A DNA stretch of 64,000 nucleotides from CAVUMR01 sp963742715 (GTDB taxonomy: Bacteria > Actinomycetota > Actinomycetes > Mycobacteriales > Micromonosporaceae), in the NCBI GenBank assembly GCA_963742715.1, contig CAVUMR010000001.1:1-64000 (forward strand), written 5' to 3'. The position numbers and the translations under genes were made by a program. The notes beneath the pieces are model-generated. The model saw only the letters and a list, made by a program, of their open reading frames with translations, was not told where the DNA came from and did not search any database. Position 1 is the first letter of the stretch. Each line of letters starts with the position of its first letter. Below are positions 8,485-16,662 of this stretch, piece by piece.

Positions 8485-9117
8485 ATGGCGGTCCGGCACG
8501 TCGACGCGATTGGCAATCACTGGTACTGGCGGCCGGGTTGGCACTTTGGCAGCCGGTTGTACGCCTGGCACCTCACCTTCGCCGACCAGCCGGAGGTCGC
8601 GGAGTTGGCCGAGTCGTACCGCGAGCTCCTGGCGGGGCAGCCGGTGCTGGATGTGATTCCCACCGAATGGCTGCACCTGACCATGCAGGGCGTCGGCTTC
8701 GTCGAGCAGGTCGAGCGGGATCAGGTCGACGCGATCGTGGCGGCGGCGCGTACTCGGTGCGCCGACCTGGCTCCGTTCCCGTTGAGCATCGGAGCACCCC
8801 ACGTCAACCCCGAATCCGTGCAGATCTCGGTCGAACCGGCCGACGCGGTACGCGAGGTGCGGACAACGCTGCGGGCCGCCATAGCGGACGTCTGGGGAGC
8901 CGAGGGCGTACCGGAGCCGGCCGAGCCCTACCGGCCGCACCTGAGCCTGGCCTATGCGAACGCGGACAGTCCCGCGGCCCCTCTGGTCGAAGCGCTCGCC
9001 CATGGACCTGAGGCAACTGCCACCGCGCACATCCGGTCATGCCAGCTGATCGTCATCAATCGGGACGAGCGCATGTACGTCTGGGAGCCGTACGCGACCG
9101 TCACGCTCGGCGGATAA
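8485..9117 (+). CDS. 2'-5' RNA ligase-like (2H phosphoesterase) protein
   Basis: The 210-residue protein has the two HxT/S motifs of the 2H superfamily, LHLTMQG (about residue 63) and PHLSLAY (about residue 152), spaced as usual. Members hydrolyse or form 2'-5' or cyclic phosphodiester bonds in RNA or nucleotides; the substrate here is unknown. ATG 8485 is preceded at five bases by GGAGG, so I reject an earlier in-frame start at 8440 that would overlap the sigma gene. It follows the sigma gene by 37 bases and may be read through from it. Confidence 0.82.
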   Translation: MAVRHVDAIGNHWYWRPGWHFGSRLYAWHLTFADQPEVAELAESYRELLAGQPVLDVIPTEWLHLTMQGVGFVEQVERDQVDAIVAAARTRCADLAPFPLSIGAPHVNPESVQISVEPADAVREVRTTLRAAIADVWGAEGVPEPAEPYRPHLSLAYANADSPAAPLVEALAHGPEATATAHIRSCQLIVINRDERMYVWEPYATVTLGG

Positions 9118-9162
9118 CCCGCGCCGGATCCGGCCGCTTTCCGCCGGCGACAGGTACAGCTG

Positions 9163-9726
9163 TCAGCGGTGCCGGCGGTACCGCAGCTCGACGATTCCGC
9201 TACTGGAGGCGGCGCTGGAGATCAGGTCGAGCCGGTAGGACTTGGGGACGCCGTCGAACAGCCGGGTGCCCTCGCCCGCAACGTAGGGGAACATGCTCAC
9301 CCGGAGCTCGTCGATCAGGTCGAGCCGCATGAGCGACCGCCAGAGGCGGACCCCGCCCCAGACCACGATGTAGCCGTCGCCGCCCTGTCTGAGCTTGTCG
9401 ATCTCTTCTGCCGTGTCACCAGCGGCCACGGTGGTGTTGGCCCAGTCGGCCGTCGTCAGGGTCCGGGAGAAGACGACCTTGCGCCCGGCGGTCAGGATGG
9501 CGGAGAACGGGTGGTCGGTCAACGTTGTCATGGCGACGGAGGTGCCCTCGTAGGCGGTACGGCCCATGATGTGCGCGTACGCGCCCTGGACAAACTCGAG
9601 TTGCGTCGGGTCGTCTGGTTCACGGTTTTCGGGCAGGTCGAAACAGAAGTTCCAGAAGTCGGTGCCCTGGTCGGCGATGAGGCCGTCGACCGAGTAGTTG
9701 AACACCGTCGCTATCAGCTTCCGCAT
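9163..9726 (-). CDS. RibD C-terminal/dihydrofolate reductase-like protein
   Basis: The 187-residue protein opens with MRKLIATVFNYSVDGLIAD and has the nucleotide-binding strand-loop YIVVWGGVRLWRSLM and the late motif VAGEGTRLFDG, typical of stand-alone RibD_C proteins. The family uses NADPH, but most stand-alone actinobacterial copies have no known substrate. I place the start at ATG 9726, with GGAG eight bases upstream. The frame extends further, but the extra residues show no family similarity. It is divergent from the DinB fusion gene and convergent with the 2H gene. Confidence 0.85.
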   Translation of the reverse strand: MRKLIATVFNYSVDGLIADQGTDFWNFCFDLPENREPDDPTQLEFVQGAYAHIMGRTAYEGTSVAMTTLTDHPFSAILTAGRKVVFSRTLTTADWANTTVAAGDTAEEIDKLRQGGDGYIVVWGGVRLWRSLMRLDLIDELRVSMFPYVAGEGTRLFDGVPKSYRLDLISSAASSSGIVELRYRRHR

Positions 9727-9916
9727 GGGCAGAACTCCGTGGTCTCGGGTCGCCTGTGGACCGTGCCTGCACCGGGGAACGCGGGGGTTCCACGCGGCAC
9801 AGCGTCCCACCATGGGGTCGGTGCTGTTCAGAGATTCGCGGTCCGCGATCCCGAACTGTCGTACCTCGGTGTGAGCATCATGCGCCCCGCCGAGAGCGCT
9901 CAAACGAGGAGAAGTC

Positions 9917-10669
9917 ATGGCAACCTTCACCCGGTCCGACGACCTGCGTGGAGCGGAGTTCGTCGAGGCGGACCTGCGGGGCGCCCGGTTCGTCGGGGCC
10001 GACCTGTCCGGCGCCGTGATGCGCGGCGTCGAGGTGGCGGAGGCGGACATCGACGCCCCGTGGCTCCCCCACGGCGCGTTCCTACGCGTCAACGGCGTCG
10101 ACGTGATCCCACTCGTCGAGGCCGAACTCAACCGCCGCTTTCCCGGCCGCGCCGACCGGCGCGCCGAGGAGCCGGACGGCCTGCGCGCGGCCTGGGCCTC
10201 GCTCGAGCGCACCTGGGCGGCCACCCTCGAACGGGTCGCGGCGATGCCGGCCGGCACGGTCGACGTTTCGGTGGACGGCGAGTGGTCGTTCGCGCAGACG
10301 CTGCGGCATCTGGTCCTGGCCACGGACATGTGGCTGGGCAAGGCGATCCTGGAGCTCGAACAGCCGTTCCACCCCATCGGTCAAATGGACGCCGGCTCGG
10401 TGGACGGCCGGGACATGTCGGTCTTCACCACCGTTACGCCGTCGTACGCCGAGGTGCTCGAGGTCCGGGCGGGTCGCGTGGCGATGGTGCGCGACTTTCT
10501 CGCCGCGGCCACGTCCGAGACGCTGGCCGCGCCGCGCACAAATCCGCACGAACCCGAATGCCCGGAGACCACCCGCTCCTGCCTGCACGTGATCCTCGAG
10601 GAGGAGTGGGAGCACCACCGCTATGCCGTACGGGACCTCGACGCGATCGAGGCGACGCCCGACGCCTGA
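9917..10669 (+). CDS. Pentapeptide-repeat/DinB-family fusion protein
   Basis: The first 40 residues are pentapeptide repeats (LRGAEFVEADLRGARFVGAD), and residues 85-245 form a DinB_2 four-helix domain. Candidate metal ligands are the His in LRHLVLA and the pair in EEEWEHHRYAVRDLD. DinB-like proteins include mycothiol-dependent transferases, which suits an actinomycete. ATG 9917 has GAGGAG at five to six bases. It ends four bases before the convergent allantoicase stop. The N-terminal repeat is too short for a full right-handed helix and may be a docking element. Confidence 0.85.
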   Translation: MATFTRSDDLRGAEFVEADLRGARFVGADLSGAVMRGVEVAEADIDAPWLPHGAFLRVNGVDVIPLVEAELNRRFPGRADRRAEEPDGLRAAWASLERTWAATLERVAAMPAGTVDVSVDGEWSFAQTLRHLVLATDMWLGKAILELEQPFHPIGQMDAGSVDGRDMSVFTTVTPSYAEVLEVRAGRVAMVRDFLAAATSETLAAPRTNPHEPECPETTRSCLHVILEEEWEHHRYAVRDLDAIEATPDA

Positions 10670-10673
10670 GCCG

Positions 10674-11789
10674 TCAGCCGGCTCGGCCGGGTACCGCGGC
10701 CGGATCGGTGAGTGGCCGGTCGGCCACTATCGCGGCGGGCGCGCCGGTGGCCTCGACGACCTGTTGCGCGTGCGCGTCGGGCAGCAGGTTGAACCAGCGC
10801 AGCCACAGCGCGTCCATCCCGTCAGCGGTCGGCGAGCCGTACAACCGCAGCCGCGCCATCCCGCCGTCCGGGTACACGTCGAGTCGCACCTCATCAGCGG
10901 GCCGGGCCTGCCCGGTCGCAGCGGGCGGAATCAGGAACCGGTGCCGGGTGTCCGGCTGCAAGCGGGTACGCGGCAGGATCTCGAACCCGGCACCACCGGA
11001 ACCGTCGGCGGACAGTCCGCGCAGTGACGCGGCGCCGGGTGCGTTGCCCCGGAAGTGGCTGGTGTCCAGCTCGACCAGCCGGATCGTGCCGGGCGCCGCG
11101 AGTCGTACCCGCACCCAGTCGTTGCCGTCGTCGCGCCGCCGCGCGGTCTCCCAACCCTCCCCCATGACCTGCGCAAACCCGGGCATCAGCAGGTTGTCCG
11201 GCCGCGAGTAGTGCATGTTGCTGCAGTCGACGACGCGGCCACCGTGCTCCAGCGCGGCCAGGTCGAAGGCTCCACCAGCGAGCAGCCGCGGATCCGGCAC
11301 CGGCTCACCGTGTACCCGAAGCCGGGCCACCCCGCCGTCCGGGTAGATGGACAGCCGGACGTGGGTGAACCGCTGCGGCGCGGTGACGACAAAGGAATTG
11401 GCCGCGTCGCCGGCCAACGGCGCCCGCGGTACGACGGTCTCCCACGCAGCGTCGGCCAGCTCCGCCGGCGACGGATACCCCTCCAACCCGCACCCCTCCA
11501 CCGACGCGAACGGCGGGTAGTTGCCGGTGAAGAACGCGGTGTCGACGATCACGCTCCGCAGCACACCGGGCACCCCGAGCCGCACGATCGCGTGGTCGTG
11601 GCCGGACTCGCGCCGCCGCCGGGTCTCCCAGCCGTCGTACACCTGGCCCTTGGCGCCGAAGGTGTGCGGCCGGAACCGCGGCGCCCCGGCGTTGATCAGG
11701 TTCTCCCGCTCGGCGAAGAACTCGTCGTTGGCGGCCACGACACTGCCGCCGAGCGCGCGGGAGGCGAGGTCAGGATGCGTGTCGGTCAT
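10674..11789 (-). CDS. alc: Allantoicase
   Basis: Allantoicase hydrolyses allantoate to ureidoglycolate and urea. The 371-residue protein shows the duplicated allantoicase fold. Each half carries DGWETRRRRE-like and ARLRVHGEPVPDP/ARLRLYG-type segments (GWETRRRRESGHDHAIVRL about residue 45, GWETARRRDDGNDWVRVRL about residue 215). ATG 11789 overlaps the allantoinase stop by ATGA, so translation is coupled. It is the last gene of the purine operon. I saw no ureidoglycolate lyase downstream; the next gene is convergent and unrelated. Confidence 0.93.
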   Translation of the reverse strand: MTDTHPDLASRALGGSVVAANDEFFAERENLINAGAPRFRPHTFGAKGQVYDGWETRRRRESGHDHAIVRLGVPGVLRSVIVDTAFFTGNYPPFASVEGCGLEGYPSPAELADAAWETVVPRAPLAGDAANSFVVTAPQRFTHVRLSIYPDGGVARLRVHGEPVPDPRLLAGGAFDLAALEHGGRVVDCSNMHYSRPDNLLMPGFAQVMGEGWETARRRDDGNDWVRVRLAAPGTIRLVELDTSHFRGNAPGAASLRGLSADGSGGAGFEILPRTRLQPDTRHRFLIPPAATGQARPADEVRLDVYPDGGMARLRLYGSPTADGMDALWLRWFNLLPDAHAQQVVEATGAPAAIVADRPLTDPAAVPGRAG

Positions 11790-13105
11790 GGCAGCAGCCG
11801 CCCCCGGGGCTCGTCGTCGGACTCGATGACCGCGCCGCGCAACCAGGTCTGGCGCACCACTCCGGCGAGCCGGCGCCCCGCGTACGGCGTGACGGGATGC
11901 CGGTGCCACAGCCGGTCCGGGTCGACGGTGAACTCGTCGTCGGGCGCGAGGATCGCGAAGTCGGCGTCGTACCCGATGGCGATCCGGCCCTTGCCGTTGA
12001 GCCCGGCGATGCCGGCCGGCCGCGCGGACATCCAGCCGACCACGTCGGTCAGCGGGTGCCCGCGCCGGCGCGCCTCGGTCCACACCACCGCGAACCCGAG
12101 CTGCAGCGACGAGATGCCGCCCCAAGCGGCGGCGAAGTCGCCGGTGTCCAGCCGCTTGAGGTCCGGCGGCGACGGCGAGTGGTCGGTCACCACGCAGTCG
12201 AGCGTGCCGTCGGCCAGCCCCTGCCAGAGCAGGTCGGAGTTGGCGGCCGGCCGGATCGGCGGGCAGCACTTGAACGGCGTCGCCCCGGCCGGCACCTGCT
12301 CGGCGGTCAGCGCGAGATAGTGCGGGCAGGTCTCGGCGGTGATCGGCAGGCCGTCGGACTTGGCCGCCGCGATCAGCGCCAGCGCCGGCGCCGACGACAC
12401 ATGCAGCAGGTGTACGCGCGCGCCGGAGCGCCGGCATTCGTCGATGACCAGCGCGATCGCCCGGTCCTCGGCATCGCTCGGGCGGGACGCCAGGAAGTCC
12501 GCGTAGTCCCGGCTGGCCGGCGCGTCCACCAGCGCGGCCGGGTCCTCGGCGTGTACGAGCAGCAGCCCGCCGCAGCCGGCCAGCTCGACCATCGCGGCCC
12601 GCAGTCCGGCCGCGTCGAGGTGGCCGAACTCCGGTACGCCGGAGTCAACCAGGAAGCACTTCACGCCGTACACCCCGGCCGCTATGAGCTCGGCGAGCCG
12701 GCCGGCGTTGCCGGGCACCGCGCCGCCCCAGAACCCGACGTCCACATAGGACTGTCCAGCCGCGACTTTCCGTTTGAGCGCCAGCGCGGGCAGGTCGACC
12801 GTCGGCGGTACCGAGTTGAGCGGCATGTCCACGATCGTGGTCACGCCACCGGCCGCGGCCGCCCGGGTGGCCGTGGCGAACCCCTCCCACTCGGTACGAC
12901 CGGGCTCGTTCACGTGCACATGCGTGTCCACCAGGCCGGGCAGCAGTACCTCGTCCGGCGCGAGCGTCACCTCCCGGTCCGCCGGCCGGGTCGACTCCAG
13001 CAGCTCGATCGCGGTGATCCGACCGCCGGTCACGTACACGCTCGCCGGCCGTTTCGCGTCCGGCAGGACCGCCCGGCGCGCTCTGATCACGAGTGCGTCA
13101 GCCAC
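11786..13105 (-). CDS. allB: Allantoinase
   Basis: This 439-residue amidohydrolase opens the hydantoin ring of allantoin to give allantoate. Metal ligands are visible: DTHVHVNEPG (about residue 60), the bridging Lys in YGVKCFLVDSG, LLVHAEDP, VHLLHVSS, and the Asp in VVTDHSPSPP. Length and motif order match bacterial allantoinases rather than hydantoinases, and the allantoicase partner supports this. Its start overlaps the aldolase stop by eight bases. Confidence 0.94.
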   Translation of the reverse strand: MADALVIRARRAVLPDAKRPASVYVTGGRITAIELLESTRPADREVTLAPDEVLLPGLVDTHVHVNEPGRTEWEGFATATRAAAAGGVTTIVDMPLNSVPPTVDLPALALKRKVAAGQSYVDVGFWGGAVPGNAGRLAELIAAGVYGVKCFLVDSGVPEFGHLDAAGLRAAMVELAGCGGLLLVHAEDPAALVDAPASRDYADFLASRPSDAEDRAIALVIDECRRSGARVHLLHVSSAPALALIAAAKSDGLPITAETCPHYLALTAEQVPAGATPFKCCPPIRPAANSDLLWQGLADGTLDCVVTDHSPSPPDLKRLDTGDFAAAWGGISSLQLGFAVVWTEARRRGHPLTDVVGWMSARPAGIAGLNGKGRIAIGYDADFAILAPDDEFTVDPDRLWHRHPVTPYAGRRLAGVVRQTWLRGAVIESDDEPRGRLLP

Positions 13106-14357
13106 CGGTACCGCCTGAGGCGAGCTTGGTCAGGGACGCGCGATCGAGGCCGGCCTGCTCGGCGACCTCGGTGTCGTCCAGCGCGCCGCAGTCCAGCCCG
13201 CGCAACAGGAAGCCGGCCAGCGCGCGGGCGGTCGCCGGCTCATCCAGCACCGCGCCCGACTCGCGCCCCACGTAACCGGCGAGCCGGCCGGACGCGGCCG
13301 GCAACCCGTCCCGGTAGAACGCGTAGGTGGCCGCGTACCGGCTGACCAACTGCCCGCCGTGCAGGTCCCAGCCCTGGTAGTAGCCGCGGCCCAGGGAGCG
13401 GGTGACCAGCCCGGCGTGCAGTCGCCAGGCCGCGTGTACCGCGCCGGTACCACCGACCGGCAGCACGTTGCTCGACCCGTCCACCACCGGCACCCCGGTA
13501 CCGGCGGCAGCCACCTGCATCACCGCCTTGGCGTGATCCGCGGCCGGATGGTCGAGCCCCTGGTACGCCGCCGCGATGCCGCACGCGGCCGTGTAGTCGT
13601 ACGTACCGAAGTGCAGCCCGGCACAGCGACCGCCGGCCGCGTGGATCATCGGTGCGACCGCGGTGATGCCGGCGCTCCCCACGATCGCGGCCGGCAGCTC
13701 GATCTGCAGCTCGAACCGGAGCCGGCCGGCGGGCAGGTCGTACACCGACTCGAGCCACTCGCACACCTCGACCATCGCGGTCACCTGGTCGACCTGGCTC
13801 ACCTTCGGCAGGGTGAACACGAAACCGGTCGGCAGCGCGACCGCGCCGAGCAGCGAGTCGAGGAACATGTCGAGGGTACGAAGGCCACGGCGCCGGGTGG
13901 CCGGCTCCAGGCTCTTGATCCGCAGCCCCACGTACGGCGGGCATCCCCCTGCCAGTACCAGCGCGGCCAGGCCGCGGGCACCGCCACACGCGGCCGCGTC
14001 CTCGATCGCGTCGGGGCGCGACCCGTACCCGTCCTCGAAGTCGATCCGCAGATCCTCGACCGGTTCCCGGTCCAGTTTCGCGCGCACCCGCGTGTACACC
14101 TCGATGGCATGTCGATCGTCGACGCCGGTGGCGTGCGACAGCGCACCGGCGAACGGCGCGTGCGCGGCCATCAGCTCGACCGCCTGCCGGCCCCACTCGA
14201 CCACGACGTCCGGATGGAACCTGTCCGCCGGCACGTACGCCGTGTGCACCGGTTGGCGCAGGTAGCCGGTGTGCGGAGCGGTGGCCGCGAGGACGGCGTC
14301 GGCCGCGGCGAGCCGCTGGTCCAGTGCCGCGAAGCGGTCCTCGGTGAGGCGCGCCAT
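13098..14357 (-). CDS. HpcH/HpaI-like (citrate-lyase-type) aldolase family protein, DUF6986-like
   Basis: The 419-residue protein resembles the citrate lyase beta/malate-synthase-like TIM-barrel group. It has an acidic metal motif RIDFEDGYGSRP (about residue 104), the Arg in PYVGLRIKSLE, FELQIELPAAI, and GLHFGTYDYTAACGIA. Actinobacterial relatives are usually annotated only as aldolase or DUF6986. Its place between xdhA and allB suggests it handles a two-carbon product of purine breakdown such as glyoxylate. That is inference from context, not shown. It starts four bases after the xdhA stop. Confidence 0.75.
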   Translation of the reverse strand: MARLTEDRFAALDQRLAAADAVLAATAPHTGYLRQPVHTAYVPADRFHPDVVVEWGRQAVELMAAHAPFAGALSHATGVDDRHAIEVYTRVRAKLDREPVEDLRIDFEDGYGSRPDAIEDAAACGGARGLAALVLAGGCPPYVGLRIKSLEPATRRRGLRTLDMFLDSLLGAVALPTGFVFTLPKVSQVDQVTAMVEVCEWLESVYDLPAGRLRFELQIELPAAIVGSAGITAVAPMIHAAGGRCAGLHFGTYDYTAACGIAAAYQGLDHPAADHAKAVMQVAAAGTGVPVVDGSSNVLPVGGTGAVHAAWRLHAGLVTRSLGRGYYQGWDLHGGQLVSRYAATYAFYRDGLPAASGRLAGYVGRESGAVLDEPATARALAGFLLRGLDCGALDDTEVAEQAGLDRASLTKLASGGTGG

Positions 14358-14361
14358 CAGG

Positions 14362-16662
14362 TCAGCCGCCGACGATGTGCTCGGGGCGGACCGGCGCCCG
14401 GGTCAGGTCGAGGCCGGTGGCCGCCCGGATCGCCGCCACGATCGCCGGAGTGGACGAGATCGTCGGCGGTTCACCGACCCCGCGCAGCCCGTACGGCGAA
14501 TGTGGATCGGCGAGTTCGAGCACGTCGACGTGCATCGGCGGCATGTCCAGGATGGTCGGGATGAGGTAGTCGGTGAACGACGGGTTGCGGATCTTCCCGT
14601 CCGCCAACTGGATCTCCTCCATCACCGCGAGGCCCAGCCCCTGGGCGGTACCGCCGTGGATCTGGCCCACCACCGCGAGCGGGTTCACCGCCTTGCCGAC
14701 GTCCTGCGCGGTGACGATCTCGACCACCTTGACCAGCCCCAGCTCGGTGTCCACGTCCACCGTGGCCCGGTGCGCGGCGAACGCGTACTGCACGTGCGCG
14801 TTGCCCTGGCCGGTACGCGGGTCGATCGGGTACGTCGGCCGGTGCCGCCACTCGACGGTCTCGTCCACCACCTCGTCGCCGAGCAGGTCGACCAGGTCGC
14901 CGAGCACTTCACCGGACGCCGCGGTGACCTTGCCGCCCACCAGCGCCAACTCGCCGGTACGCCCCAGCCGCGCGGCGGCCAGTTCCAGGACGCGCGCGCG
15001 TACCGCCTGGCAGGCCGCCCGTACCGCGCCACCGGTCACGTACGTCTGCCGGGAGGCCGACGACGAGCCGGCGATCCCACGGCTGTGTCCGCGGTGCGCA
15101 CGGTCACCCGCTGCACGCCCAACTCGGTACGGGCGATCTGCGCCTGTACGGTGACCAGCCCCTGCCCGACCTCGGCGGCCGCGGTGTGTACCGAGCACCG
15201 TCGGCTCGTCGCCGATCACCTCCAGCCGCACCCGCGCGGTCGAGTAGTCGTCGAACCCTTCGGAGAAGCCGACGTTCTTGATGCCGATCGCGTACCCGAC
15301 GCCGCGCACGACTCCTTCGCCATGTGTGGTGTTGGACACCCCGCCGGGCAGTTCGCGCAGGTCGCCGGGGTTGACCGGGGGCGCGTCCGGGGCGGCCGCG
15401 ACCCGCCGGAGCAGCTCGGCGACCGGCGCCGGACCCTCGACCACCTGACCGGTCGGCATGGTCGAACCGGTGGTCATCGCGTTCCGGACCCGCACCTCGA
15501 CCGGATCCAGCCCGAGCGCGGCGGCCAGCTTGTCCATCTGCGACTCGTACGCGAAGCAGGACTGCACCGCGCCGAAGCCACGCATCGCGCCGCACGGCGG
15601 ATTGTTGGTGTACATCCCGTAGGCGTCGATCTCGACGTTCGGCACCTGGTACGGCCCGACGCCGAGAGTGGCCGCGTTCGCGCACACCGCCGAGGTGGTG
15701 GACGCGTACGCCCCGCCGTCCAGCACGATCCGGGCCTTCACGTACAGCAGCCGGCCGTCGGCATCCGCACCGTGCTCGTACCGCAGTACGGCCGGGTGCC
15801 GGTGGACGTGCCCGAAGAACGACTCCTCCCGGCTGTACACCATCTTCACCGGCCGGCCGGTACGCAGCGCGAGCAGGCACGCGTGTACCTGCATCGACAG
15901 GTCCTCGCGAGCGCCGAAGGCACCACCGACGCCGGCCAGGGTCAGCCGCACCTTGTCGTGCGGCAGCCCGAGGCAGTCGGCGACCTGGTCCTGGTCGACG
16001 TGCAGCCACTGGGTGGCGATGTACAGGTCGACGCCGCCGTCCTCGGCCGGTACGGCGAGCCCGGACTCCGGGCCGAGAAACGCCTGGTCCTGCATGCCGA
16101 CCGAGTACTCGCCGGTGACCACCACGGCCGCCGCGTCGGGATCGATCGCGCTGATTGGTTGGCCGCGGCGGATCGGTACGTGCCGGACCAGGTTTCCGTC
16201 CGGATGTACCCGCGGGCTGTCCGGCGACAGGGCCGCCTCGGCGTCGGTGACCGGCTCCTGAACCTCGTAGTCGACGACGATCCGGGCGATCGCGCGACGG
16301 GCCGTCTCCGGATGGTCGGCGGCGACGATCGCGATCGGCTCGCCGGCGTACCGCACCTGCTCGGACGCGAGCGCCGGCTGATCCTTGTGCTCCAGCCCGT
16401 ACAGCTTCTCGCCGGGCACGTCCTCGGCGGTGAGCACCGCGTACACCCCGGGCAGCCGGACCGCGTCGGTGAGGTCGATGCCGGTGATCCGGGCGCGCGG
16501 ATGCGGGCTGCGCAGGGTGGCACCCCACAGCATGTCGTCGGCCCACATATCGGAGGAGAACGCGAACTCGCCGGCCACCTTCAACGTGCCGTCCGGCCGG
16601 GCGGCGCTGTCCCCCACCACCCCGGCGACCGTGGTACCGGTGGTCCGCTGATCGACTGTCAT
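14362..16662 (-). CDS. xdhA: Xanthine dehydrogenase molybdenum-binding subunit, carrying two compensating indels
   Basis: The 766-residue catalytic subunit binds the molybdopterin cofactor and oxidises hypoxanthine and xanthine. Family motifs are clear on both sides of a damaged stretch: AGVGGAFGAREDLS, CGAMRGFGAVQSC, RQTYVTGGAV and RGVGEPPTI near the end. Between about residues 491 and 530 the reading is out of frame. One extra base near 15191-15192 and one missing base near 15071-15072 cancel out. Read in the shifted frame, the DNA gives HTAAAEVGQGLVTVQAQIA, the conserved cofactor-contact segment. ATG 16662 overlaps the deaminase stop by ATGA. Confidence 0.9.
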   Translation of the reverse strand: MTVDQRTTGTTVAGVVGDSAARPDGTLKVAGEFAFSSDMWADDMLWGATLRSPHPRARITGIDLTDAVRLPGVYAVLTAEDVPGEKLYGLEHKDQPALASEQVRYAGEPIAIVAADHPETARRAIARIVVDYEVQEPVTDAEAALSPDSPRVHPDGNLVRHVPIRRGQPISAIDPDAAAVVVTGEYSVGMQDQAFLGPESGLAVPAEDGGVDLYIATQWLHVDQDQVADCLGLPHDKVRLTLAGVGGAFGAREDLSMQVHACLLALRTGRPVKMVYSREESFFGHVHRHPAVLRYEHGADADGRLLYVKARIVLDGGAYASTTSAVCANAATLGVGPYQVPNVEIDAYGMYTNNPPCGAMRGFGAVQSCFAYESQMDKLAAALGLDPVEVRVRNAMTTGSTMPTGQVVEGPAPVAELLRRVAAAPDAPPVNPGDLRELPGGVSNTTHGEGVVRGVGYAIGIKNVGFSEGFDDYSTARVRLEVIGDEPTVLGTHRGRRGRAGAGHRTGADRPYRVGRAAGDRAHRGHSRGIAGSSSASRQTYVTGGAVRAACQAVRARVLELAAARLGRTGELALVGGKVTAASGEVLGDLVDLLGDEVVDETVEWRHRPTYPIDPRTGQGNAHVQYAFAAHRATVDVDTELGLVKVVEIVTAQDVGKAVNPLAVVGQIHGGTAQGLGLAVMEEIQLADGKIRNPSFTDYLIPTILDMPPMHVDVLELADPHSPYGLRGVGEPPTISSTPAIVAAIRAATGLDLTRAPVRPEHIVGG

